Assembly (NCBI RefSeq): GCF_938028825.1 | Contig: NZ_CALIZP010000089.1 | Span: forward strand, 1-33,436 | Reading direction: 5' to 3' | DNA length: 33,436 nt | Source of the DNA: an uncultured Cardiobacterium sp. | GTDB taxonomy: Bacteria > Pseudomonadota > Gammaproteobacteria > Cardiobacteriales > Cardiobacteriaceae | The notes under the pieces: model-generated | Told to the model about the DNA's origin: nothing | The model's input: the letters and a program-made list of their open reading frames with translations, nothing else | Databases searched by the model: none | Shown: one piece after another, positions 1 to 8,283 of the stretch | Numbering within the stretch: position 1 is the stretch's first letter | Layout of the letters: every line of letters begins with the position of its first letter | Made by a program: the position numbers and the translations under genes

Positions 1-1041
1 TACGCCATCGCCTGCTGCGTCAGCCCGATGGTGGTCGGCAAACAAATGCAGTTCTTCGGCGCCCGCGCCAACCTCGCCAAAACCCTGCTGTACGCCATCA
101 ACGGCGGTGTTGACGAAAAATCCAAAGAACAAGTTGGTCCGAAAATCGCCCCGCTCACCGATGAAGTGCTTGACTACGACACCGTCATCGCCCGTATGGA
201 CAGCTTCATGGACTGGCTCGCCACCCAGTACGTCACCGCGTTGAACTGCATCCACTACATGCACGACAAATACAGCTACGAAGCCGCGCTGATGGCACTG
301 CACGATCGCGACGTTTACCGCACCATGGCTTGCGGTATCGCCGGGCTTTCCGTCGCTGCCGACTCGCTCTCCGCCATCAAATATGCCAAAGTCCGCCCGG
401 TGCGTGACGAAAACGGCATCGCCGTTGATTTTGAAATCGAAGGCGAATACCCGCAATTCGGCAACAACGACGAACGCGTGGACAGCATCGCTTGCGACCT
501 CGTCGAACGCTTCATGAAGAAAGTCGCCAGCCACAAGATGTACCGTGGTGCTACCCCGACCCAGTCCGTGCTTACCATCACTTCCAACGTCGTGTACGGC
601 AAGAAAACCGGTAACACTCCGGATGGCCGCCGCGCCGGTGCACCGTTTGGCCCGGGTGCCAACCCGATGCACGGCCGTGATGTGAACGGTGCCGTCGCTT
701 CCCTGACCTCGGTTGCCAAACTGCCGTTTGCCTACGCCAAAGACGGTATCTCCTATACCTTCTCCATCATCCCCGGCGCGCTCGGCAAAGACGACACCAC
801 GCGTCAGGCAAACCTCGCCGGTCTGATGGATGGCTACTTCCACCACGATAACGACATCGAAGGCGGCCAGCACCTGAACGTCAACGTCTTGAACCGCGAA
901 ATGCTGATTGAAGCGATGAACGACCCGGAACTCTACCCGCAGTTGACCATCCGCGTCTCCGGCTATGCCGTCCGCTTCAACTCGCTCACCAAAGAGCAGC
1001 AAATGGACGTCATCACCCGTACCTTCACCAAAACCATGTAA
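1..1041 (+). CDS. pflB: Formate C-acetyltransferase (pyruvate formate-lyase), 3' part
   Basis: This cytoplasmic glycyl-radical enzyme converts pyruvate and CoA to acetyl-CoA and formate in anaerobic fermentation. The reading frame is open from the first base, so the gene begins before the window and about 346 residues are present. The catalytic Cys-Cys pair (C418/C419 in E. coli PflB) is encoded at 13-18, within IACCVSPMVVGKQ. The glycyl-radical loop RVSGYAVRF lies near the C-terminus with its glycine codon at 961-963. Similarity to E. coli PflB is very high along the whole fragment, including the ending VITRTFTKTM. Both active-site elements are present, so the enzyme should be functional once activated by PflA, which is not in this window. 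A strong terminator follows 15 bp after the stop codon. Confidence 0.97.
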   Translation, partial: YAIACCVSPMVVGKQMQFFGARANLAKTLLYAINGGVDEKSKEQVGPKIAPLTDEVLDYDTVIARMDSFMDWLATQYVTALNCIHYMHDKYSYEAALMALHDRDVYRTMACGIAGLSVAADSLSAIKYAKVRPVRDENGIAVDFEIEGEYPQFGNNDERVDSIACDLVERFMKKVASHKMYRGATPTQSVLTITSNVVYGKKTGNTPDGRRAGAPFGPGANPMHGRDVNGAVASLTSVAKLPFAYAKDGISYTFSIIPGALGKDDTTRQANLAGLMDGYFHHDNDIEGGQHLNVNVLNREMLIEAMNDPELYPQLTIRVSGYAVRFNSLTKEQQMDVITRTFTKTM

Positions 1042-1055
1042 GGCACACTGGTGGC

Positions 1056-1085
1056 AAAAGTGCCGGGTTCATCCCGGCACTTTTT
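1056..1085 (+). terminator. Rho-independent terminator after pflB
   Basis: A perfect 8-bp stem GTGCCGGG (1060-1067) / CCCGGCAC (1073-1080) with loop TTCAT is followed by T5 and preceded by A4. It should end the pflB transcript before the prfC promoter. Confidence 0.9.
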
Positions 1086-1089
1086 ATGC

Positions 1090-1118
1090 CTGACGCCAAA
1101 CCGTTCAACGCTTATACT
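1090..1118 (+). promoter_or_regulatory. Putative sigma-70 promoter of prfC
   Basis: A -35 like CTGACG (1090-1095) is separated by 17 bp from a -10 like TATACT (1113-1118). It lies just after the pflB terminator and about 58 bp before the chosen prfC start. Visual call only. Confidence 0.45.
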
Positions 1119-1175
1119 AAACCCGCTTCCTGCCGCGCCCCGTGCGCGGCTTCTGTTTCAACCATACCGAACACC

Positions 1176-2768
1176 ATGAGCGACATCCTTTCCAACGACT
1201 ACCGCGACCGCCGCACCTTCGCCATCATCTCCCACCCCGATGCGGGCAAAACCACCCTCACCGAAAAACTGCTGCTCTTCGGCGGCGCGATAGCGCTGGC
1301 CGGCACGGTCAAAGGACGCAAGGCGGCGCGCCATGCCACCTCCGACTGGATGAAAATGGAACAGGAGCGCGGCATCTCCGTTACCAGCTCGGTGATGCAG
1401 TTCCCCTATAACGGTCGCGTCATCAATCTGCTTGATACCCCCGGCCACGAAGACTTTTCCGAAGATACCTACCGCACCCTCACAGCCGTGGACTCGGCGC
1501 TGATGGTCATTGACTGCGCCAAAGGCGTCGAAGAACGCACCATCAAACTGATGGAGGTCTGCCGCCTGCGCGATACCCCCATCTTCACCTTCATCAACAA
1601 ACTCGACCGCGAAGGGCGTGAGCCGATGAGCCTGCTCGATGAAGTCGAAGACGTGCTGAAAATCCGCTGCGCGCCCGTCACCTGGCCGATCGGCATGGGG
1701 CGCTCTCTGCGCGGCGTCTATCACCTGCTCGAAGACAAAGTCTATTTCTACGAAGCGGGTAAAGGCGCGCTGGTCAACAACGGCGAAGAAGTACAGGGCC
1801 TCGACAACCCGCGCCTTGACGAACTCCTGCCTGATACCATCGCTGCCTTCCGTGACGAAATAGAGCTGCTGCGCGAAGCGGGGAATCCCTTTGATCATGA
1901 CGCCTACCTGCGCGGCGAATTGACGCCGGTGTATTTCGGCTCGGCGATTGGTAACTTCGGCGTGCGCGAAATGCTGAACGGCTTTGCCGAATACGCTCCC
2001 GCACCACGCGCGCGGCAGACCACGGTGCGCGCCGTTGCCCCACAGGAAGACAAATTCAGCGGCTTCGTCTTCAAAATCCAGGCGAACATGGACCCGAAAC
2101 ACCGCGACCGCATCGCCTTCATGCGTATCAATTCCGGCACCTTTACCCCCGGCATGAAACTGCGCCAGGTACGCCTCGCCCGCGACATTAAAATCCCCGA
2201 CGCACTTACCTTCCTCGCCGCCGAACGTGAACATATCGATAATGCCGTCGCCGGCGACATCATCGGCATCCACAACCACGGCACCATTCGCATTGGCGAT
2301 ACCTTCACCGAAGGCGAAGACCTGCAATTCACCGGCATCCCCGACTTCGCGCCGGAACTCTTCCGTCGTGTCCGCCTGAAAGATCCGCTGAAAATGAAAG
2401 CGCTCCTGAAAGGGCTGGAACAACTCTGCGAAGAAGGGGCGACCCAGTTTTTCAAGCCGCTGATTGGCAACGACCTCATCCTTGGCGCCGTCGGTGTGCT
2501 GCAATTCGATGTTGTCAAAGAACGCCTGAAAACTGAATACAACGTCGAGTGCCAGTTTGAAGGGGTGAACGTTGCCACCGCGCGCTGGGTGGAAGCGCCA
2601 GATGACAAAGCGCTGAAAGCCTTTACCGACAAAAACCAGGCAAACCTCGCGCATGACCACTATGGGCAACTGGTATACGTCGCGCCCAGCCGCGTTAACC
2701 TGCAACTCACGCAAGAACGCCATCCCGACATCGGCTTCGCCGCTACCCGCGACCACTTGGCGCAATAG
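1176..2768 (+). CDS. prfC: Peptide chain release factor 3 (RF3)
   Basis: RF3 is a class II release factor, a translational GTPase that removes RF1/RF2 from the ribosome after peptide release. The start at MSDILSNDYRDRRTF gives 530 aa, close to the 529 aa of E. coli RF3. The frame is open 90 nt further upstream, but those residues do not look conserved. Motifs are the P-loop SHPDAGKT (about residues 19-26), the switch II motif DTPGH (D87) and NKLD (141-144). After the GTPase domain come the beta-barrel domain II and an RF3-type C-terminal domain ending in HPDIGFAATRDHLAQ. There is no clear Shine-Dalgarno sequence. The ATPase gene begins only 13 bp after the stop codon with no terminator between, so the defence-like pair may be read from the prfC promoter. 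Confidence 0.96.
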   Translation: MSDILSNDYRDRRTFAIISHPDAGKTTLTEKLLLFGGAIALAGTVKGRKAARHATSDWMKMEQERGISVTSSVMQFPYNGRVINLLDTPGHEDFSEDTYRTLTAVDSALMVIDCAKGVEERTIKLMEVCRLRDTPIFTFINKLDREGREPMSLLDEVEDVLKIRCAPVTWPIGMGRSLRGVYHLLEDKVYFYEAGKGALVNNGEEVQGLDNPRLDELLPDTIAAFRDEIELLREAGNPFDHDAYLRGELTPVYFGSAIGNFGVREMLNGFAEYAPAPRARQTTVRAVAPQEDKFSGFVFKIQANMDPKHRDRIAFMRINSGTFTPGMKLRQVRLARDIKIPDALTFLAAEREHIDNAVAGDIIGIHNHGTIRIGDTFTEGEDLQFTGIPDFAPELFRRVRLKDPLKMKALLKGLEQLCEEGATQFFKPLIGNDLILGAVGVLQFDVVKERLKTEYNVECQFEGVNVATARWVEAPDDKALKAFTDKNQANLAHDHYGQLVYVAPSRVNLQLTQERHPDIGFAATRDHLAQ

Positions 2769-2781
2769 CCCGGAGTCACTC

Positions 2782-4005
2782 ATGGCCAGTATCGAAGGCT
2801 TCCGCGTACAAAACTTTCGCGCCTTGCGCGACATCACCCTCGGCAAAGTGTCATATGGGCAAAACGCCACAGCATTGACACCCTTCACCGTCGTCATCGG
2901 TAAAAATGGCGCAGGCAAAAGCACACTTCTTGATGCTTTCGGCTTCATCGCCGACTGCCTCGCTACCGATGTGGAAACCGCCTGCGACATGAAACAGCGC
3001 GGCGGCTTCGAGCGTCTGCGCAGCAAAGATAGTGACGAGCCCATCCGTTTTGCTATTTACTACCGCGAAGCGAGTAACGACCGCCCAATTACCTATGAAC
3101 TCGCCATTAACTTGGATAAACACGGCCGTCCTTACGTCGAATCGGAGACCCTCAAACAGCGGCGTAAAGGGCAAAAACACGGCCAACCCCTCCCCTTTCT
3201 CCGCCTTAACCACGGCAAAGGCACCGCTTGGGCCGGTCAAGATGCTGTCGAAAGCGAAGAAGACAGCAGCAAAATTCCCGTCGAATTGACCGATCCGCGT
3301 CAACTCGGCATTGCCACCTTGGGCACCCTGCGCGAACATCCGCGTATCCAGCGTTTTCGTGACTTTCTGAAAAGCTGGTATCTGTCCTACTTCTACCCTG
3401 ATGCTGCGCGCACCCTGTCCAATGCCGGAGCGCAGCGCCACCTCAATATCCACGGCGACAACATCGGCAACGTCGTGCAATACATGGAGCGCGAACACAA
3501 AGAAAGATTCCGCAAAATCCTCCTCCGTATTGCCGAAAGAATCCCCGGCATCACCCATATTGACACCGAAGTTACCGCCGACAAACGCGTACTCCTGCGC
3601 TTCAACGACGGCGCCTTCACCGATCCCTTCTTTGCCCAGCAAATGTCCGATGGTACCCTGAAAATTTTTGCCTACCTACTACTTTTGGAAGACCCCGAAC
3701 CGCCGCCCTTTATCTGTATCGAAGAACCGGAAAATGGTCTTTACCACAAGCTGCTGGAAACCCTGGCCAATGAATTCCGCGCCCATGCCACCGGCAAAAA
3801 AAATGCGCCGCAAATCTTCGTGACAACGCACCAACCCTATTTTGTTGACGCACTCTCGCCGGAAGAAGTATGGATACTGGAAAAAGGCAGCGACGGATTC
3901 TCCACCATCCGTCGCGCCTCCGACATCGAGCTGGTAGACCGTTTGATGGAAGAAGGCCTACCTCTGGGCGGACTGTGGTACAGCGACTATTTGGATCGGG
4001 CTTAA
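2782..4005 (+). CDS. AAA/ABC-type ATPase (AAA_21/AAA_15, OLD/RloA/AbiLi-like)
   Basis: A 407-aa SMC/RecF-like ATPase of the type encoded with TOPRIM-like partners in antiphage systems. The start is at MASIEGFRVQNFRALRD, with GGAG 7 bp upstream; the frame runs 43 codons further into prfC without conservation. The N-terminal FRVQNFRAL strand is typical of the family. Motifs are Walker A GKNGAGKS (about 40-47), a signature-like MSDGT (288-292), Walker B ICIEEPENGL (311-320) and an H-loop in VTTHQPYF (H350). The long insert between Walker A and the signature is where such ATPases carry an arm or coiled coil. The stop codon lies 2 bp before the next ATG, so the two genes are probably translationally coupled. 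The ATPase family assignment is firm. The defence role is inferred from its partner. Its role could also be DNA repair. Confidence 0.85.
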   Translation: MASIEGFRVQNFRALRDITLGKVSYGQNATALTPFTVVIGKNGAGKSTLLDAFGFIADCLATDVETACDMKQRGGFERLRSKDSDEPIRFAIYYREASNDRPITYELAINLDKHGRPYVESETLKQRRKGQKHGQPLPFLRLNHGKGTAWAGQDAVESEEDSSKIPVELTDPRQLGIATLGTLREHPRIQRFRDFLKSWYLSYFYPDAARTLSNAGAQRHLNIHGDNIGNVVQYMEREHKERFRKILLRIAERIPGITHIDTEVTADKRVLLRFNDGAFTDPFFAQQMSDGTLKIFAYLLLLEDPEPPPFICIEEPENGLYHKLLETLANEFRAHATGKKNAPQIFVTTHQPYFVDALSPEEVWILEKGSDGFSTIRRASDIELVDRLMEEGLPLGGLWYSDYLDRA

Positions 4006-4007
4006 CC

Positions 4008-4616
4008 ATGCACATCGAATTCCTGGTTGAAGACGCCTCTGGCAAAAAACTGCTGAGCGCCTTACTGCCCAAATTGCTAGATCCAGCACACACATGGCGC
4101 ATCCACGCTTACAAAGGCGTCGGCCATATTCCGCCCAACCTTAAAGGAACAACTGACCCAAACAAACGTATTTTGCTCGATAACTTGCCCCGCCTCCTGC
4201 AAGGCTATGCCAATACCCCCGGCATTGATGCTGTCGTCGTGCTGGTCGATACCGATGACCGCAACTGCGCGGCCTTCCTTGCCGAACTCAACAAGCTGGC
4301 AGCGGCCAGTGCTCCCACACTTACCGTCCTCATCCGCCTGGCCATCGAAGAAATTGAGGCTTGGTATCTAGGTGATAAATATGCCCTGTCGCGCGCTTAC
4401 CCTGCCGCCAGACAGCACCAGGACAAACTCAAACGCTATCAACCGGACAGCATCTGCGGCCCATGGGAATTACTGGCGAACATCATTTATCCTGGCGGCG
4501 CGGCCGCTCTCAAACGCGACAAAATTGTTGGCAGCAAAAATACGAATGGGCAGAAAAATTGCGCCACACATGGAGCCACAAAGAAACCTCTCGCCCAGTT
4601 TCCAAAAATTCTGTGA
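4008..4616 (+). CDS. DUF4276 (TOPRIM-like, RloB/AbiLii-type) protein with frameshifted C-terminus
   Basis: The frame starts at MHIEFLVEDASGKKLL and is open for 202 codons. Features fit DUF4276: an N-terminal strand with an acidic residue (FLVE, E8), a VDTDD acidic cluster at 81-84 after a hydrophobic strand, and the hallmark IEEIEAWYLGD at about 113-123. By analogy with TOPRIM-type partners of AAA ATPases it may be a metal-dependent nuclease. The last 25 or so residues of this frame look wrong. The expected DUF4276 ending, KIAPHMEPQRN then SPSFQKF, sits in another frame and stops at 4645-4647. The two frames part near an A5 run at 4536-4540; a second A5 run lies at 4554-4558. It may be a pseudogene, an assembly error or a recoded gene. 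No terminator follows before yagU. Confidence 0.75.
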   Translation: MHIEFLVEDASGKKLLSALLPKLLDPAHTWRIHAYKGVGHIPPNLKGTTDPNKRILLDNLPRLLQGYANTPGIDAVVVLVDTDDRNCAAFLAELNKLAAASAPTLTVLIRLAIEEIEAWYLGDKYALSRAYPAARQHQDKLKRYQPDSICGPWELLANIIYPGGAAALKRDKIVGSKNTNGQKNCATHGATKKPLAQFPKIL

Positions 4617-4693
4617 AGGCATACAGCGCCTGACAGTAACCTCCTGATGGCCCGCAACGGCAATCAGCTTTCCCCGACCCACACGGAGACACC

Positions 4694-5242
4694 ATGAACT
4701 ACCACAACACCCTCAACCGCAAAATCATCCTCTGGACGACCCTGCTTGGCGGCTTCTTCAGCTCGCTGGTCAAATGGGGTTCGGAAGTCAATACACCGCC
4801 GCGTATGCCTGGCGAAGTCTCGCCGCCCGGCGCGCATATCGATGCCTGGCTGGGCTGGCTCGGCATTAATCAGCACTCGCTGGATTATGTCTATCAGGGC
4901 AACAGTGTTCTCGGTGCAGTCACGCTCTATCACTGGCTGTTCAGCTTTGCCTTTGTGTACGTCATCGGCTCGGTTTATTGGAAACACATGCGGGCGTGGT
5001 ACGGCGCGCTTTACGGCATCCTCATCACCGTCGTTATGCACGGATTCCTCATTCCGCTGCTGGGTTTTCGCAACCCCGTCTATGCAAACGGCGCGACCGG
5101 CTGGCTCTGGAACCTGAACTTCGCTGAAAATTTCAGCGAAATCATGGGGCACATCTACTGGGCGGCATCCATCGAAATCTGCATGATCGCGGTGCTGGCG
5201 CACTATGCCCGCCCGATACGCGGCGTGTGGTGGAAAGACTGA
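4694..5242 (+). CDS. yagU: YagU family inner-membrane protein (DUF1440)
   Basis: A 182-aa integral membrane protein resembling E. coli YagU (204 aa), which has been linked to acid resistance. Its molecular function is not known to me. A start with GGAG 5 bp upstream was chosen. Hydrophobic segments lie at about residues 11-27, 78-96, 103-124 and 154-171. Conserved-looking features are KWGSE near residue 27 and the tryptophan-rich GWLWNLNF near 136. The C-terminus is ARPIRGVWWKD. The final 18 codons and the downstream terminator are copied immediately downstream (see the repeat at 5186-5474). The gene is preceded by the DUF4276 gene with 46 bp between and no visible terminator. Confidence 0.85.
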   Translation: MNYHNTLNRKIILWTTLLGGFFSSLVKWGSEVNTPPRMPGEVSPPGAHIDAWLGWLGINQHSLDYVYQGNSVLGAVTLYHWLFSFAFVYVIGSVYWKHMRAWYGALYGILITVVMHGFLIPLLGFRNPVYANGATGWLWNLNFAENFSEIMGHIYWAASIEICMIAVLAHYARPIRGVWWKD

Positions 5243-5259
5243 ACCCCGCCGAAACAATA

Positions 5260-5283
5260 ACCGCCCGCAACGGACGGTTTTTT
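5260..5283 (+). terminator. Terminator of yagU, first copy
   Basis: ACCGCCCG (5260-5267), loop CAA, CGGACGGT (5271-5278), followed by a run of six T (5278-5283). One mismatch in the stem compared with the second copy. Confidence 0.75.
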
Positions 5284-5398
5284 ATGGCCGCTGCAAGCGG
5301 AAATGGTGCGGCGTTGGCTCGCCCCGCCGGATAATCGCGGTATCGGCGCACTATGCCCGCCCGATACGCAGCGTGTGGTGGAAAGACTGAACCCCGCC

Positions 5399-5427
5399 AA
5401 AAAACCGCCCGCAACGGGCGGTTTTTT
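5399..5427 (+). terminator. Terminator, second (duplicated) copy
   Basis: A6, then perfect stem CCGCCCG (5405-5411) / CGGGCGG (5415-5421) with loop CAA, then T6. The symmetric A and T tracts make it able to work in both directions. Confidence 0.85.
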
Positions 5428-5520
5428 ATGGTCGTTGCAAGCGGAAATGAAGCGGCGTTGATCCGCCCCGCCGGGCCCCAAAAAAAATCGCTGTGCGATT
5501 TTTATGGGAAGTTCGCGCCG

Positions 5521-5576
5521 GACTATTTGTACGGTCTTCGGCGTGCCAACCGCAATTTCTATTTGCAGCGACTATA
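5521..5576. repeat. Decayed remnant of the TATAGTCG inverted-repeat element
   Basis: The right end, TATTTGCAGCGACTATA, matches the right end of the element at 13151-13256 with few differences. Upstream parts such as TACGGTCTTCGGCGTGCC also align to its middle. No matching left end is visible, so only about half of an element remains. It sits between the yagU duplication and the 3' end of mutS. Confidence 0.5.
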
Positions 5577-5602
5577 TGCCGCCGCCCAGCGGTGCCATGC
5601 CG

Positions 5603-8203
5603 TCAGCCCTGCAACTGCTTCTTCCAGCGGTAGATGAGTTCGTGCGCGGCGCGCGGGGTGAGCTCATCCGGGTTGGTGAGGGCGATTTCGTCCGCGAGTG
5701 CCTGCAAGCGCGGGTCGGTAGCGGGAGCAGCGGGGGGATTGTCGGCGGCGGGTGGGGCGAGCGGCAGTAGTTCGTGCTGTTGCATTTGCGGGCTGCCGTG
5801 GTCACGCCGGGTTTCGAGTTGGCGCAGTTTGGCGGTTGCGGCGTGGATGGTGTCCAGCGGCACGCCGGCCAGCCGTGCGACTTGCAGGCCGTAGCTTTTG
5901 CTCGCCGCCCCTTCTTCGACGTGGTGCAGGAAGACGATGTTGTCGTGATGTTCGACGGCGGCGAGGTGGATGTTTTTGATGTTTTTGTGGGTTTCGGCGA
6001 GTTCGGTCAGTTCGAAGTAGTGGGTGGCGAACAGGGTAAGGGCGCGGTTGTCGCGCGCCAGGCGTTCGGCGGCGGCCCAGGCGAGGGAGAGGCCGTCGTA
6101 GGTGCCGGTGCCGCGTCCGACTTCGTCCATGATGACGAGGCTGTGCGCGTCGGCGTTGTTGAGGATGTTGGCGGTTTCGGTCATTTCGACCATGAAGGTG
6201 CTGCGGCCGCCGGCGAGGTCGTCGCTGGCACCGATGCGGGTGTAGATGCGGTGCAGGCTGCCGATGCGCGCGCTTTTGGCGGGGACGTAGCTGCCGGCGC
6301 AGGCGAGGATGGTGATGAGGGCGGCCTGACGCATGTAGGTGCTTTTGCCACCCATGTTCGGGCCGGTGATGATAAGGACTTGGCGGCGCTTGCCGAGTTC
6401 GAGGTCGTTGGCGATGAAGGGTTCGCTGTTGTGTTGTTCGACGACGGGGTGGCGGCCTTGTTCGATGGTGAGGATGGGTTCGGGGTCAAGGGTCGGGCGG
6501 TGGTAGTGGTGCTTGTCGGCGAGGTGGGCGAAGGCGGCGAGGGTGTCGGTCTCGGCGAGCGCACGGGCGCAGGCGTAGAGGGCGTCGCGTTCGCCGTTAA
6601 GCGCGGCGAGCAGGGCGTCGTAGTGCTGTTTTTCCAGGGCGAGCGCCTGGTCACGCGCGTTCAGCACCTGGTCTTCGAGGGTTTTGAGTTCGGCGGTGAT
6701 GTAGCGTTCGCTGTTTTTCAGGGTTTGGCGGCGTATCCAGTGCGCGGGCGCAGTGTCGCTCTGGCTGCGCGGGATTTCGATGTAGTAGCCGTGGATGTTG
6801 TTGTAGCCCATGCGCAGGTTGGGGATGCCGCTTTTGGTTTTTTCGGCGGCTTCGAGTTCGGCGAGGATGTTTTCGCTGTCGCGGGCGAGGTGGTTGAGGC
6901 GGTCGAGTTCGGGGTCGTAGCCTTGGGCGATGATGCCGCCGTCTTTGAGGGTGAGCGGTGGCGCTTCAACCAGCGCTTTTTCAAGGTGTGCAGTTGCAGC
7001 GGTGAGCGCGCTCAAGGCCGGGATGTAGGCAGCGAGCAGGCTGCTCTCCCCGGCGGGCGCTTGCAGTTGGGCGGCGATATGGGGGCAGCGTTGCAGGGTA
7101 TCGCGCAGTTGCGCGAGTTCGCGCGGGCGGGCACTGCCGAGGGCGATGCGGGTGGTGATGCGTTCGATGTCGGCGCTGTGGTGCAGCAGGCTGCGCAGTT
7201 GTTCGCGCGCGTTGTTGTCGGCGAGCAGGGCGGCGACGGCGTCGTGGCGGGCGCTGATGGCGGCGTGCTCGCGCAGGGGGCGGTTGATCCAGCGTTTGAG
7301 GTTGCGGCTGCCCGCCGGGGTCTGGCAGTGGTTGATGCTGCCGGTGAGGCTGCGTTTATAGTCGCCGCCGAGGGTGTAGTCGATTTCGAGGTTGCGGCGG
7401 CTGGCGGCGTCGATGGTGAGGCTGTCGTCGCCACTTTCGCGCAGGAGCGGGGCGAGCGGCGGCAGGGTTTGTTTGTGGGTGTCGTAGAGGTATTGCAGGA
7501 GGCAGCCGGCGGCGCCGAGGGCGGGATCGTCGTCGCGGATGCCGTAGCCGCTGAGGGTTTTGATTTGGTAGTGCTGCAGGATGAGGTTCAGCGCGCTGTC
7601 GTGGTCGTAGTACCAGTCCGGCTGGCGGCGCGGGCGTTTTTGTCCGGCGAGGGCGGCAGGCAGGCGGGCACTGTCCGGGATGAGGATTTCCGCCGGTTGC
7701 AGGCGTTCGAGTTCGCTTTTCAGCGCGTTTTCATCAAGCGGCTCGCTGATGCGGTATCTGGCGCTGCTGATGTCCGCCCAGGCGAGATGGTAGTGCTCTT
7801 TGCCGGGAGCGATGCTGGCGAGGATGTTATCGCGGTTTTCGTCCAGGAGGGCTTCGTCGGTGAGGGTGCCGGGAGTGATGATGCGGGTCACGGCGCGCTC
7901 GACCGGCCCTTTGGCGAGTGCCGGGTCGCCGATTTGTTCGCAGATGACGGCGCTTTGCCCCTGTTTGATGAGCTTGGCGATGTAGGTATCAATGGCATGC
8001 ACGGGTACGCCCGCCATCGGGATGGGTTTGCCCGCCGACTGCCCGCGCGTGGTGACGCTGATGCCGAGCAGTTCGCCGGCGCGGCGCGCGTCGTCGTAGA
8101 AGAGTTCGTAGAAGTCGCCCATGCGGTAGAGGACGAGGGTGTCGGGGTAATCTTTTTTGATGCCGAGGTATTGTTGCATCATCGGCGTGTGGGCGCTGTG
8201 CAT
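5603..8203 (-). CDS. mutS: DNA mismatch repair protein MutS
   Basis: MutS recognises base mismatches and small loops and starts methyl-directed mismatch repair together with MutL. The protein has 866 aa (E. coli 853). The N-terminal mismatch-binding motif is GDFYELF, with the wedge Phe at about 31 and Glu at 33. The C-terminal ABC-type ATPase has Walker A GPNMGGKST (about 612-620), Walker B/signature MDEVGRGT (about 690) and FATHYFEL (about 724). The C-terminal tail ends in the helix AAHELIYRWKKQLQG, as in tetramer-forming MutS. No strong Shine-Dalgarno is seen; MMQQYLGIK seven codons later is an alternative start. It is transcribed divergently from thrC. Confidence 0.97.
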   Translation of the reverse strand: MHSAHTPMMQQYLGIKKDYPDTLVLYRMGDFYELFYDDARRAGELLGISVTTRGQSAGKPIPMAGVPVHAIDTYIAKLIKQGQSAVICEQIGDPALAKGPVERAVTRIITPGTLTDEALLDENRDNILASIAPGKEHYHLAWADISSARYRISEPLDENALKSELERLQPAEILIPDSARLPAALAGQKRPRRQPDWYYDHDSALNLILQHYQIKTLSGYGIRDDDPALGAAGCLLQYLYDTHKQTLPPLAPLLRESGDDSLTIDAASRRNLEIDYTLGGDYKRSLTGSINHCQTPAGSRNLKRWINRPLREHAAISARHDAVAALLADNNAREQLRSLLHHSADIERITTRIALGSARPRELAQLRDTLQRCPHIAAQLQAPAGESSLLAAYIPALSALTAATAHLEKALVEAPPLTLKDGGIIAQGYDPELDRLNHLARDSENILAELEAAEKTKSGIPNLRMGYNNIHGYYIEIPRSQSDTAPAHWIRRQTLKNSERYITAELKTLEDQVLNARDQALALEKQHYDALLAALNGERDALYACARALAETDTLAAFAHLADKHHYHRPTLDPEPILTIEQGRHPVVEQHNSEPFIANDLELGKRRQVLIITGPNMGGKSTYMRQAALITILACAGSYVPAKSARIGSLHRIYTRIGASDDLAGGRSTFMVEMTETANILNNADAHSLVIMDEVGRGTGTYDGLSLAWAAAERLARDNRALTLFATHYFELTELAETHKNIKNIHLAAVEHHDNIVFLHHVEEGAASKSYGLQVARLAGVPLDTIHAATAKLRQLETRRDHGSPQMQQHELLPLAPPAADNPPAAPATDPRLQALADEIALTNPDELTPRAAHELIYRWKKQLQG

Positions 8204-8283
8204 GGTCTTGGGCTGGAGGTTGGGATGTGGGCGAAGTGTAGCAAGTTATGGGCATGGTGCGGCGGGGCGCGCGGGGAGCCTCC

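Larger units (their letters stand above)
5186..5474 (+). repeat. Tandem duplication of the yagU 3' end plus terminator
   Basis: Two copies of a unit of about 145 bp lie head to tail: 5186-5330 and 5334-5474, with the stop codons exactly 148 bp apart (5240 and 5388). Copy 1 holds the last 18 codons of yagU, its stop codon and a terminator. Copy 2 keeps an in-frame C-terminal peptide ending ARPIRSVWWKD and stop, one residue different from the gene, but has no start of its own. Copy 2 has a perfect terminator stem, whereas copy 1 has one mismatch. The last 45 bp of each unit resemble half of the dispersed TATAGTCG element, which may have helped the duplication. Confidence 0.85.

Noticed and set aside
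1158..3044. A 628-codon open frame on the minus strand opposite prfC and the ATPase gene
   Set aside because: It spans two well-supported genes in antisense and its translation matches no known family; codon structure of the plus-strand genes explains it.
4536..4541. Programmed -1 ribosomal frameshift site in the DUF4276 gene
   Set aside because: The in-phase sequence C AAA AAT is not a canonical slippery heptamer, and a family-like tail needs two -1 shifts or one +1 shift. A sequence error or decay is simpler.
5484..5504. AAAAATCG CTGTG CGATTTTT as a terminator of mutS
   Set aside because: Only three GC pairs in the stem. It is in a plausible place for the convergent yagU and mutS ends, but the perfect terminator at 5399-5427 is a better candidate.
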